From assembly GCA_021821045.1 (NCBI GenBank), contig JAKACW010000014.1:1-64000 (forward strand): a stretch of DNA of 64,000 bases. The letters run 5' to 3'. The translations under genes were made by a program, and so were the position numbers. This document shows, one piece after another, positions 56,378 to 64,000 of the stretch (position 1 is the first letter of the stretch; each line of letters begins with the position of its first letter). The notes under the pieces are model-generated. The model was not told the origin of the DNA and did not search any database. It saw only the letters and a list, made by a program, of their open reading frames with translations. The DNA comes from Pseudomonadota bacterium. Lineage in GTDB: Bacteria > Pseudomonadota > Gammaproteobacteria > JAADHS01.

Positions 56378-58342
56378 TTACTTGCTGAGATTCCGCCGTT
56401 GCGAGCGCATGGACGACTTTCCGCGGGGGAAGCTCACTTCGGCTTTGGTCGTTGCCGTGCCCAGGATGCGAGCCAGCAATCCGACGACAGTGTGCGCATC
56501 GTCATCGAAGTCGCCATGATGGCGCGCGGTCGACGCATGTATCGAGCCCTTCGGTTCCTGGTTTGGCGCTTGTATCCATTCACGCTGATGTGCTTTCCAC
56601 AGTTTTTTCAAGTCCGGGTCGCGCTCGACGAATTTGGCCAGACCCAGGATCGGCTCGCCTTCGCGAAACAACGGTATGCGCGGCTTGTCCTCGAAAGCGT
56701 GGGACACGAGATACAGCAGCGACTTATGGTAGATATTGGCGCAGTGGTCTTCCTGTTCCGCCGTGTCGGTGAGCGTGTACAACGCGAATCGGTTGATCTG
56801 TCCTTGCTGAATGGCTGGCAAATAGCAGTCCTTGAACAAATCCACCGTGCAGGCCGGCGCCCACAAGGTCAGGGAGTCGATGGACAGCCCGTAGCCTTCT
56901 TTGTGGCGCAGCGGTCCGTGGTCGATCTGCCCTGATGTAGACAGTAATTGCACCAGCGGCGCGTGAAAAATGCTTCCCGCGCTGTGTCCCGCGATGTGCA
57001 GTTCGATCGACGGATCGTTCTCAATGAGCTTGGCAAGATTCTGCGCCACCAGCCGCGCGGCGCCGTGGCTCGAAGTGGTGGCGAGCAGCGCATTCTCTTT
57101 CATTTCTTTCCACTGCGCGCGACCCGTTAACGCGCGGGCGATGGGTTCGAGGGAGTCGTCGAGCCGATCGAGCAGAAAATCCTTGGCGTCGTCCAAGATG
57201 CCTTCGGGTTGGCGTTTGCGAATACCGTCTTGCAGGATGTTGGTCAGCGTCGTCCAGAAGTCGGTTTTCCAAACGAACGCGAGCGGGTAGATTTCGGCGT
57301 CGAGCAGGGGGTCGCGATAGTCCGCGACGCGATTGATGGCTTCGGTCTCGGAAACCAACCCGCCATGGGCGTACAGCAAGATGCGCTTCTTTTTCCAATC
57401 GGCGGTGATGCGCGGAAAGTCGTCCTCGAAAATGGCTTCGACATCGTCGGCCGTGGTGCCCAAGGGGCCGGAGTCGCGCAAGCGGCCGTCGTTGCCGACG
57501 CTGACAATGTGGGGGCGAAGATCGGCATGGGTGGGCCGGCCCGATTGGCGCAGGGCCAATGCGCGGCCCTTGCGGGCGACGGTTTTTTCGGCCAATCGAA
57601 TGGGCGCGCCAAGCCGGGCGACCCAGACGTCCGTGCCGTTTTCCAGCCAGTCTTCGTAGCCGATACGGGCGAAGCCCTGCTTGCCCCAGTCGGATCCCCA
57701 GGAGTTTTGAATCCACAGCCCATCCGCATCGTAGGCGACAATGGCGAAGGCGTGGCCGCCGAGGACTTCGCGGTCGTAACGAATCATCCCGTCACGGCGA
57801 ACATTGCTCCAGCCGCTGTGCACGATGGCGGTTGCGTACAGAACTCCGACTTCGGCGATGGCCGCATGCATCGCGACCAGATCCTTGTGGTTGACGCGGA
57901 AGTACGCGCCGAGCGGGCGTAGGCAGGCGTCGCCGGCGCGTTCGTCAGTGAGCCGGCGGCCCGTCTTGCCCTTGCCGTTGCGCCACAGGTCTTTCGAACA
58001 CACGCCGTGTTTATGCCAACCTTTCATGGCACCGCGGGCGCTCGATCCCTCGTATTCTTCTCCGGGCCACTCGTCGTAGCGTTTGGCCAACTGGTAGAGC
58101 ATGTAAGGTGACACCGCCGTCTCGTCAGGTTCGACGCCGCGGGTGCGCAAGAGATAGTTGCACACCGTCGCCAGCCCGAACCCGGTGCAAGCGCCTTCCG
58201 TGCCCTGGTCGAGGATGGGAACGCCCAAGGACTGATAGTCTTCCAATGCGACGCGCGGCGGGACTTCGACCAAGGTTGGAACGAACAGTCGGTCACGAAA
58301 ATCCACGGTGTCGGGACGCGCGTCCAGCGTGCGATTGGCCAT
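56378..58342 (-). CDS. papain-like protease fused to an alpha/beta hydrolase
   Basis: A 654-aa two-domain protein without a signal peptide. The N-terminal third is a C1-type cysteine protease: oxyanion Gln and nucleophile Cys in DQGTEGACTGFG (about residues 46 and 52), His in GGHAFAIVAYD (about 197) and Asn in IQNSWGSDWGKQGFA (about 213). The second half has an HGG oxyanion motif (YAHGGLVSE, about 326) and a serine nucleophile elbow AGHSAGS (about 454), as in lipases and esterases. GGAGGAG six bases before the ATG supports the start; the track's TTG is upstream. Its substrate and role are unknown. Confidence 0.85.
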   Translation of the reverse strand: MANRTLDARPDTVDFRDRLFVPTLVEVPPRVALEDYQSLGVPILDQGTEGACTGFGLATVCNYLLRTRGVEPDETAVSPYMLYQLAKRYDEWPGEEYEGSSARGAMKGWHKHGVCSKDLWRNGKGKTGRRLTDERAGDACLRPLGAYFRVNHKDLVAMHAAIAEVGVLYATAIVHSGWSNVRRDGMIRYDREVLGGHAFAIVAYDADGLWIQNSWGSDWGKQGFARIGYEDWLENGTDVWVARLGAPIRLAEKTVARKGRALALRQSGRPTHADLRPHIVSVGNDGRLRDSGPLGTTADDVEAIFEDDFPRITADWKKKRILLYAHGGLVSETEAINRVADYRDPLLDAEIYPLAFVWKTDFWTTLTNILQDGIRKRQPEGILDDAKDFLLDRLDDSLEPIARALTGRAQWKEMKENALLATTSSHGAARLVAQNLAKLIENDPSIELHIAGHSAGSIFHAPLVQLLSTSGQIDHGPLRHKEGYGLSIDSLTLWAPACTVDLFKDCYLPAIQQGQINRFALYTLTDTAEQEDHCANIYHKSLLYLVSHAFEDKPRIPLFREGEPILGLAKFVERDPDLKKLWKAHQREWIQAPNQEPKGSIHASTARHHGDFDDDAHTVVGLLARILGTATTKAEVSFPRGKSSMRSQRRNLSK

Positions 58343-58701
58343 AGCATGCTCCTCCAAATTCGTTTTGGCATTGGGTGATCGGGAGCAAGGCTTGGCGTCC
58401 CGCGCGTTGCGCTTCAGACGATTGCGACGATAAGTGTTTCCACCTATCTGCGAAAGACTATACGCCCGGCCGAATCGTTTTGAAAGGGCGGATGGGCCGG
58501 TGAGTTAATGGGCGGACTTGGCTGGCAGCGAACTGTTGTGGGAGCGGATCATTCCGCGATCGACTCGGCGAAGAATCGCGGTAGGAAACCGCTCCCACAG
58601 GATAGCGCTTCAGATGTTGTGGGAGCGGATCATTCCGCGATTAACTTGGCGCCCCATCGCAGTAGGAAACCGCTCCCACGGCGGGGCCGAATCGTTGGGC
58701 G
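58343..58701. other. 360-base intergenic region upstream of the fusion protease gene
   Basis: This gap between tpm and the protease-hydrolase gene contains the latter's ribosome-binding site, a two-doublet REP cluster (listed separately) and otherwise no credible ORF. I see no clear promoter on the minus strand. Confidence 0.6.
58538..58679 (+). repeat. REP cluster: two A-forward/B-reverse doublets
   Basis: Two consecutive doublets each consist of an A copy and an inverted B copy, the last B with one change (ATCGCAG). The inner spacers are short (14-15 bases), so each doublet would fold as a compact hairpin. Confidence 0.9.
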
Positions 58702-59358
58702 CTACTTTCGCCGCAGCCGATATATTTCCTCGATCATGCTCGTGAGGCCGCGCTCGCGGAAGCGCGGGTTGGATTCGAGAATGTCTTCGCTGTAGCGCAA
58801 CTCGACATCGAAGTAGGGCGAGAACAGCGATTCGACTTCGCGCTTCGGAACGGAGAATGGCGGGCCGTTCATTTCGCTCTGCGGGTAGTCAAACGCTACC
58901 AGCAGCGTCTGTGTTCCCGGCGGAAGAAGTTTCGCCATGTGCTGGGCATAGCGCGGTCGCATTGCGGGCGGCAGGGCGACTAACGATGCCCGGTCGTACA
59001 CGCCGCCAACGGGCTCGATATGCCGAGGCTCGAGTTGGAAGAAGTCGCCCAGTAGCAGGCTGATTTCACCGGCCTGCCAGCGCGTGAACGACGTCTCCAC
59101 CGACTTGGTCGGAGTGAGTTGGTTTTCATTGAAGAACGCTTCGACCGCAATCGGGCTGATTTCGACGCCGACGATTTTGTGCCCCTGGCCGGCCAGCCAC
59201 AACATGTCACGACTCTTGCCGCACAGCGGCACGAAGATGCGCGCCGCGGGGTCCAGTCCCAGGGTCGGCCAGACGCGCTGAAGATGGGCGTTAATGCCGT
59301 CTTGATGAAAACCCAGTTCGTTTTTTTGCCATCGTTCGTGCCAGAACTCGGGATCCAT
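58702..59358 (-). CDS. tpm: Tpm, thiopurine S-methyltransferase
   Basis: Bacterial TPMT family (218 aa), SAM-dependent methyltransferase that in pseudomonads methylates selenium or tellurium oxyanions and thiopurines. MDPEFWHERWQKNELGFHQ and the SAM-binding VPLCGKSRDMLWLAGQGH (core PLCGKSRDM) are diagnostic, as is YDRASLVALPPAMR. The ATG is the track start. Confidence 0.92.
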   Translation of the reverse strand: MDPEFWHERWQKNELGFHQDGINAHLQRVWPTLGLDPAARIFVPLCGKSRDMLWLAGQGHKIVGVEISPIAVEAFFNENQLTPTKSVETSFTRWQAGEISLLLGDFFQLEPRHIEPVGGVYDRASLVALPPAMRPRYAQHMAKLLPPGTQTLLVAFDYPQSEMNGPPFSVPKREVESLFSPYFDVELRYSEDILESNPRFRERGLTSMIEEIYRLRRK

Positions 59359-59419
59359 ATTTAGATGTCTCTATGTTGATTGCGCAATTGGGAGGGATCG
59401 TCGGAGCGAGTGTGGGATC

Positions 59420-59478
59420 GCGAGCATGCTCGCTCCTGCCGGAGCAAAACACGCCCCGGAAGGAGCGGCCATGGCCGC
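59420..59478. repeat. two further hairpin repeats of the REP scaffold (CATG and CCATGG loops)
   Basis: GCGAGCATGCTCGC and GCGGCCATGGCCGC are perfect 14-bp palindromes flanked by GGAGCG/CGCGAT-type sequence. They therefore share the scaffold of the A and B REPs with different loops. They lie between hemY and tpm. Confidence 0.7.
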
Positions 59479-59501
59479 AATTTCATGCTCGCGATTCTCG
59501 A

Positions 59502-60800
59502 CTAGGTTCCCGTCGCGCTGCTGACCAGCGTCATCTGCGCTGGCGGCGCGGCGATCGCCGCCAGCGCGACCGGTGTGCCGTCGGAGCCCAGCGGCGAACG
59601 TTCCAGCCGCAACAGCTCCTTGTTTACGCTGATGCCAAGGCCCTTGCGGAACACTTCACCCGCGATCAAGTTCTCTCCCGTTTGTTCCAGCAACCGGCCG
59701 AGCAGCATGAACGTTTCGGGTCGCGGATCAAGGCTTGCGCTTTGCTCGAGGTAGGAGCGCGCCTTGCCCCACAGGTGATTGCGCAACGCCAGACGGCCAA
59801 GGGTCAATAACAACGTCGCGTTGTCAGGTTGGCGGCGCAGCCATTTCTCCGCATGCGCCAATTGTTGGGCCGCGTTGGCGTTCTCGACCACGCCGTAAAG
59901 GTAGGCCAGGTCGTCATCCCACTCCGCATTGAGTTTGCTGCGCAGAATCGATTCCGGGCGCGACCCTTCGCCGTGTTCCATGAGATGTCGGATGTAGACG
60001 GACATGAGCTGCTTGTCGCGGCGCAGGCCGTGGGGGACGGCACACCAGGCGTTGTCTAGTGCGCGCGTGTCGTCGCTTTGGTGGGCCGCCTTGGCAAGGA
60101 TCTGAGTGTAGGCGTTACGTTCCATCAGCAGCGCGTCTTGTGCTTTTACGATCTTGTGTTTTTCAAGTAGCGGCATCAGCTCCGCCAGCTCTTGCCAGGC
60201 GTGGCTTTCGAGGTAGCAGTCTTTCAGCAACTGCAATGCGAGCCTGTTTTTCGGATCGGCCTTCAACACTTGGCGCAGGCGGTGTGCAGCGAGGTCGAGC
60301 TCTTGGTTGGCGATGAGCAGCTTCGCCTCGGTGATTCCGGCGGCGATCTGGTCCTCGTCCGCTTGATAGGCCAGCTTCAAGAACTGGTCGCGGGCCTCGA
60401 TGGCACCGGCGGATTGCGCGGCCTGCGCGGCGCCTAGGTAGCCCAATAATGCCGTCTCTTTGTGCGCGACGGCTTTCTGCAGTTGCACGCCGGCAATCTT
60501 CCATTGACCTTGCGCCAAGGCGATCATGCCTTGGTTGAGCGCACGCCGGGCGCGGGAATGCTCGCGCCGTTCGCGCGCGCGACGCAGATCCCGCGGCGCG
60601 TGCCACAGTTTGCCCAGCAGACGAACGACCCAGTAGAACGCGGTCAGGAGCACCAAACCGGCGGCGATGGCGACCGTCAACGGCGTTGAGTACTCTTTGC
60701 CGTAGATGCTGACGGTCACCAGGCCCGGATCTTTCTGAATCTCCAGGCCCAGCAGGACCGCTCCGATGAAAACGATGACAGCAACGATCTGCAATTTCAT
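59502..60800 (-). CDS. hemY: HemY-like TPR membrane protein
   Basis: HemY of the hemCDXY operon (432 aa): two N-terminal membrane helices, the conserved VSIYGKEYSTPLTVAIAAGL-like region (core DPGLVTVSIYG) and then tetratricopeptide-type helices. Despite its name it is not protoporphyrinogen oxidase; its role in haem synthesis is uncertain and may be scaffolding. Starts 18 bases after hemX. Confidence 0.92.
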   Translation of the reverse strand: MKLQIVAVIVFIGAVLLGLEIQKDPGLVTVSIYGKEYSTPLTVAIAAGLVLLTAFYWVVRLLGKLWHAPRDLRRARERREHSRARRALNQGMIALAQGQWKIAGVQLQKAVAHKETALLGYLGAAQAAQSAGAIEARDQFLKLAYQADEDQIAAGITEAKLLIANQELDLAAHRLRQVLKADPKNRLALQLLKDCYLESHAWQELAELMPLLEKHKIVKAQDALLMERNAYTQILAKAAHQSDDTRALDNAWCAVPHGLRRDKQLMSVYIRHLMEHGEGSRPESILRSKLNAEWDDDLAYLYGVVENANAAQQLAHAEKWLRRQPDNATLLLTLGRLALRNHLWGKARSYLEQSASLDPRPETFMLLGRLLEQTGENLIAGEVFRKGLGISVNKELLRLERSPLGSDGTPVALAAIAAPPAQMTLVSSATGT

Positions 60801-60818
60801 GGTCGTCTCACTCCCTAA

Positions 60819-62294
60819 TTAAGAAGACAATCCGGGGCGTACTTCACGCAGCACCCGCAGGGATTGGGATACGTCCGGCAACGCCGGCGTCACGTTGGCG
60901 GTTTTCAGCTCCTCCAGCGTGGCGGCAAAGCGCTGCGTCTCCGGGACTTGCGTATCGAAGTACTTGTTGGTCCACTCCGCCGCGGTAGTCAGGCTGGATT
61001 GATACGCGCTGTTGTTCTGCTGCAGGGCGGCCAGGCGCGCGGCGGAAAGCTGCAATCGCAGATTTTGCTGCAAAAAGTAAAGTTGCTCCGGCGGCAAAAA
61101 CGGCGCGGCGACTTCGCCGTGTTCCCTGACCACCACCAGTCCGCGCAGACTATCCCAAGCGGCCTGGGCGAGACCTTTGGCCGCGCCGGCGGTGTGCTCG
61201 ACGACGGAGGCATCTTCTGGAACTTGCCCGCTCTCTTGGGCTCGTCCGGCACGGTCGCTGGGCACGGGAAGCGTGGCAACCGATTGGGACAGCCGGTCGA
61301 TGGCCAATGCGATGCGTTCCACATCCGGCGAACCGACCTGTTCCAATGCGGCGATGTCGTTTTGCACGGCTTCGCGCACCTTCAGCAAACCCGGGTCGGA
61401 CAGCGACTGTAAACGTTGGTCGGCGGTGCGCAGCGTGGTGATGGCGCGCGGAACGTTGTGTTCCAGCGCCACCTGGCGGTTGGCGATGCTGAGCATGTAT
61501 TCCACTTCATTGAGCGCCCAGTGCAGTTGATTGCGGCCCAGGGCTTCCTTCAATTCCGACTGGGATTGCTGCACCGTCGCCTGCAATTGTTTCTGCGTTT
61601 CCTCGGAGGTCTGGACGCGGGCGTTGACGTGGTCGCGCAGTTCCTGGAACGCGCCGGAAAGCGACGCGACGTCCGTTTTCACGTTGGCGACTTCCGCTTG
61701 GGCCGCGCTCTGCGTTTGTTGAATCTGCTGCTGCAGCGTGGTCTTGGCGTCGCCGAGCGCGGCTTGAACGGCCGCATCTTGTTGCGCGACGGAATTTTGC
61801 ACGGCGGAGATATCTTGGCGCACTTCGCCGATCGTTTGTTGGACGCGGGAATCCACGGCGGCAATTTGCTTTTCGAGATCGGCGCGGGTTGAATTCACCA
61901 GCGACCCCGTTTCCGCGGCGGCACGTTCGCCCTGAGTGGTTACCCAGGAGCGAATATTCATCTCGGACTTCTCCAGTTCGGCGATGCTGACGCCCTCGCT
62001 TTTCGCCGCGCTCAGTTGGATTTGTGAAAGATTCTGCCACAGGAAGTAGCCGCCGCCGGCGGAGGCCAGGGCGATTAAAAACGCGCTGACCGCCAACGCA
62101 GTCGCGCCCGACGATGAGCCCTTGCCCGAGCCGGATGCGGCTTGCATCGCGGGCGCATTCGCGTTCCCCGCCGAGGCCGCGTTCTTGCCTGATCCCCCGC
62201 GTCGTTCGTCTTTGTCGGTGTCTTTGCCGCGAGTCGAGCTTTCCGGTGCATTATTCAGGTCGTGTGAACTTAAGGTAGCGTGCTTTTCATTCAT
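60819..62294 (-). CDS. hemX: HemX-family protein
   Basis: HemX (491 aa) is often mislabelled uroporphyrinogen methyltransferase. It has a Ser/Gly/Asp-rich cytoplasmic N-terminus and one membrane helix (ALAVSAFLIALASAGGGYFLW). A long periplasmic coiled coil rich in Gln/Ala heptads follows, and then the conserved LHWALNEVEYMLSIANRQ and PPEQLYFLQQNLRLQL segments. The ATG of MNEKHATLSS was chosen. The function is unknown; partnership with HemY in haem-pathway organisation is inferred. Confidence 0.92.
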   Translation of the reverse strand: MNEKHATLSSHDLNNAPESSTRGKDTDKDERRGGSGKNAASAGNANAPAMQAASGSGKGSSSGATALAVSAFLIALASAGGGYFLWQNLSQIQLSAAKSEGVSIAELEKSEMNIRSWVTTQGERAAAETGSLVNSTRADLEKQIAAVDSRVQQTIGEVRQDISAVQNSVAQQDAAVQAALGDAKTTLQQQIQQTQSAAQAEVANVKTDVASLSGAFQELRDHVNARVQTSEETQKQLQATVQQSQSELKEALGRNQLHWALNEVEYMLSIANRQVALEHNVPRAITTLRTADQRLQSLSDPGLLKVREAVQNDIAALEQVGSPDVERIALAIDRLSQSVATLPVPSDRAGRAQESGQVPEDASVVEHTAGAAKGLAQAAWDSLRGLVVVREHGEVAAPFLPPEQLYFLQQNLRLQLSAARLAALQQNNSAYQSSLTTAAEWTNKYFDTQVPETQRFAATLEELKTANVTPALPDVSQSLRVLREVRPGLSS

Positions 62295-62368
62295 GGTTTT
62301 TGTCCTCAACCCCGTGTTGCGGCGCCTCCCGATTCATTCGCCCACATGCGCGAGTCAATCAGGGCGTC

Positions 62369-63151
62369 TTAGTTTTCATTTTTCCAGTCAATCAGCGTCT
62401 TCAAAATCCCGTCGTTTCCCGGCAGGCGAATCACCCGCGGCGTGTGCTTGAAACCGAGCGCACGCGCCAATTCGACCGCACGCTCGCTCATTACTACCAG
62501 GGGCAGCGTGCAAAGCCACGGTCGCAATCGTTCACCGGCCATGTCGTAAAGGTTTTGCAGCCCTTCATTGCTCGTTACGACGGCAACATCGATGCGCTGT
62601 TGGTCCTCTTTCGATAACACGCCATCGAGCGCGATGTTCGGGCAGTGGCGCCGATAGACTTCCGCGTACTCGACTTGCGCTCCCCGTTGTCGCAAGGTGC
62701 TGGCCAGCAACTCCCGTCCGCCTTCGCCCCGCACGATGAGGGCTTTCTTTTTCGCGACGTTCGCAAACTCGGGCATCCCCAACAGGCTTTCACTGTCGAA
62801 ACCGTCCGCCGGAGCGATGGGCGCCGGCAAACCTGCTTTAGCCATCGCGGCGGCGGTGCCGGCCCCGACAGCCCCGAATCGCGTTGTCGGCGAAAAACGA
62901 GTGCTTGCCAAATTGAGCAGTGTGCATCCCCATGCCACCGCTGTCGTGCTTATAAATATGACCAGGTCGAACTCATTCAACCGCCGGCGCAGCGCGTCCA
63001 GCTTCGATGGATCGGCGGGTCCGTCGATCTCATATGCCGGAACCTGGTATGCGCGCCCCCCCTGCTGCTCAATGAGTGCAGCCAGCGCTTCGTTCTGTTC
63101 GCGCGGTCGGGTGATCAATACGCCCACGCCTGCCAACGCGCCTGGAGCCAT
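62369..63151 (-). CDS. hemD: HemD, uroporphyrinogen-III synthase
   Basis: Closes and inverts ring D of hydroxymethylbilane to form uroporphyrinogen III. The protein has the poorly conserved HemD pattern: VLITRPREQNEALAALIEQQGG, FISTTAVAWG, AVGAGTAAAMAKAG, VTSNEGLQNLYDMAG. Start at the ATG of MAPGALAGVG (260 aa); a TTG four codons earlier is possible. It is separated from hemC by an unusual gap of about 210 bases. Confidence 0.9.
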   Translation of the reverse strand: MAPGALAGVGVLITRPREQNEALAALIEQQGGRAYQVPAYEIDGPADPSKLDALRRRLNEFDLVIFISTTAVAWGCTLLNLASTRFSPTTRFGAVGAGTAAAMAKAGLPAPIAPADGFDSESLLGMPEFANVAKKKALIVRGEGGRELLASTLRQRGAQVEYAEVYRRHCPNIALDGVLSKEDQQRIDVAVVTSNEGLQNLYDMAGERLRPWLCTLPLVVMSERAVELARALGFKHTPRVIRLPGNDGILKTLIDWKNEN

Positions 63152-63363
63152 GCTTTCTATCAAACCCTTCTTGATCCGGCGTTCTCGCTATTCCGCGTGG
63201 TCTGAGCGAAATACGAAGTATTCGGCTTTTTATAGTCTCAACGCCGGGCACGTTGCGAGGGTACACTTTAAACGCGCCGCGACGTTTTTTCTAGTCGCGA
63301 ATAATTTCTGCGCGAATCGTATGGGTAAGTGCCGTCGCGATCCGCAAATACCCGAGCGAAACA
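63152..63363. other. hemC-hemD gap
   Basis: No credible gene is present in about 210 bases between hemC and hemD. On the minus strand there is an AT-rich segment with TATAAA and an inverted repeat with arms CGCGAC and GTCGCG, so a separate hemD promoter is possible but unproven. Confidence 0.4.
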
Positions 63364-64000
63364 CTAACGTCGCGGCGGCTGTTCGGCGTACACGGCGGCC
63401 AAAATCTCCCGCGCACCCCGTTCCAGCAGTTCATCCGCCAGAGTGATTCCCAACCTTCGGCATTCGGACACGGCACCGCGTATGTCGCCGCGAATGGTGG
63501 TTGTTCCGTCCGGGCTTCCCACCAAACCCCGCAGCCATAACCCCTCTTTGCTTAATACAGCGTGGCCGCCGATCGGCACTTGGCAGCCGCCTTCAAGCCG
63601 CGTATTCATGGCCCGCTCCGCCGCCACGCACCGCGCGGTGTCTTCATGATGTAAGGGCGCGAGAATGGCGTTGATGTCCTTGTCATCGGCGCGGCACTCG
63701 ATGCCCACAGCACCTTGCCCGATAGCCGGCAACATGACGGTTGTCTCAATGATTTGGGTGATGCGGTCCTTGAGGCCAAGGCGGATCAAGCCCGCCGCCG
63801 CCAGGATGATGGCATCGAATTGGCCGCTATCGAGTTTGGCCAGCCGGCTTCCCACGTTGCCGCGCAGATCCTGGATGACGAAATCCGGCCGCATGGCACG
63901 CAGCTGAGTTTGGCGGCGCAAACTGGAGGTGCCGACCACGGCGCCCTGGGGCAATTCATTGAGCGTTCGGTACTTGACGGAGACGAAAGCGTCGCGAGGA
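63364..64000 (-). CDS. hemC: HemC, hydroxymethylbilane synthase (5' part outside the window)
   Basis: Porphobilinogen deaminase, C-terminal two thirds. The frame stays open to the window edge (reading [28 protein letters not shown], short part: [12 protein letters not shown]), so the track's 196-aa ORF start is not the true start. The dipyrromethane-cofactor cysteine is in [29 protein letters not shown] is also typical. It heads the hemCDXY operon. Confidence 0.93.
   Translation of the reverse strand, partial: PRDAFVSVKYRTLNELPQGAVVGTSSLRRQTQLRAMRPDFVIQDLRGNVGSRLAKLDSGQFDAIILAAAGLIRLGLKDRITQIIETTVMLPAIGQGAVGIECRADDKDINAILAPLHHEDTARCVAAERAMNTRLEGGCQVPIGGHAVLSKEGLWLRGLVGSPDGTTTIRGDIRGAVSECRRLGITLADELLERGAREILAAVYAEQPPRR

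Noticed and set aside
60819-62294. HemX as uroporphyrinogen-III C-methyltransferase
   Set aside because: The protein is a membrane-anchored coiled coil without a SAM-binding methyltransferase fold; the name is a historical mislabel.

Overview
The window is a high-GC, almost fully coding stretch of a gammaproteobacterial chromosome. Support comes from the mlaFEDCB-ibaG-murA block, E. coli-type SpeD, a Crp/Vfr-type regulator, bacterial Coq7 and UbiD (aerobic ubiquinone biosynthesis), HemX/HemY, RlmKL, and a trp-crp-osmC-speD-coq7 gene order like that of Pseudomonas and relatives. Short-form HisG, the murA-his-tat arrangement and an alternative complex III (ACIII) suggest a lineage near the sulfur-oxidiser or sediment orders (Chromatiales-like) rather than the enterics. 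I cannot fix the order from this window alone.

Layout. 1-6.4 kb: tldD-pmbA (metalloprotease pair), then the Mla phospholipid transporter and ibaG. 6.4-14.5 kb: murA and a complete histidine operon hisGDC-(62-aa ORF)-BHAFIE. 14.5-18 kb: tatABC, a DegS-like periplasmic protease on the opposite strand, and a NIF3-family gene. 18-26.2 kb: a 0.7-kb non-coding leader and the seven-gene ACIII operon actA-B1-B2-C-D-E-F. It encodes a pentaheme cytochrome, a split molybdopterin-like/Fe-S pair, two NrfD-like quinol-binding membrane proteins, a small membrane protein and a monoheme cytochrome. It sits where related genomes commonly carry petABC (cytochrome bc1). 26.2-30 kb, minus strand: rlmL, a CopD-like membrane protein and a DUF3530-type hydrolase. 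30-35.5 kb: rpe-gph-trpEGDC. 35.6-41.9 kb: crp, osmC, a VOC protein, speD, coq7, a GlcF-like Fe-S protein, a [2Fe-2S] ferredoxin, rplM and rpsI. 42-43 kb: tRNA-Gln(CUG) followed by a DUF1778/GNAT toxin-antitoxin pair with a palindromic operator. 43-47 kb: pterin dehydratase, ubiD, an epimerase and a flavin reductase. 47-56.3 kb is an accessory-looking part: porin, orphan DUF4143 ATPase, and a copper locus with a Cys/His-rich secreted protein, CopA oxidase, CopB, a 37-aa membrane peptide, a beta-propeller and a broken P-type ATPase. 56.4-64 kb, minus strand: a papain/alpha-beta-hydrolase fusion, tpm, and hemC-hemD-hemX-hemY, with hemC cut by the window end.

From about 28.9 kb onward the intergenic gaps are seeded with REP-type palindromes. 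There are two main loop variants (cores GGAGCGGATCATTCCGC and GGAGCGGTTTCCTACCGC), usually in inverted pairs and sometimes in tandem, with a 79-bp period in one gap and a 100-bp period in another. None was seen in the first 28 kb. Several REPs reach into the stop codons of genes (trpD, ubiD, the epimerase). Two nearly identical REP doublets flank the segment carrying the 37-aa peptide, the beta-propeller and the ATPase pseudogene.

The most noteworthy items are the ACIII locus (position, split B subunit, an extra four-cysteine motif in B1 and a long leader), the REP family, the protease-hydrolase fusion, the catalytically deleted copper ATPase and the small ORF embedded in the his operon. I found no CRISPR array, insertion sequence, rRNA, prophage or replication origin.
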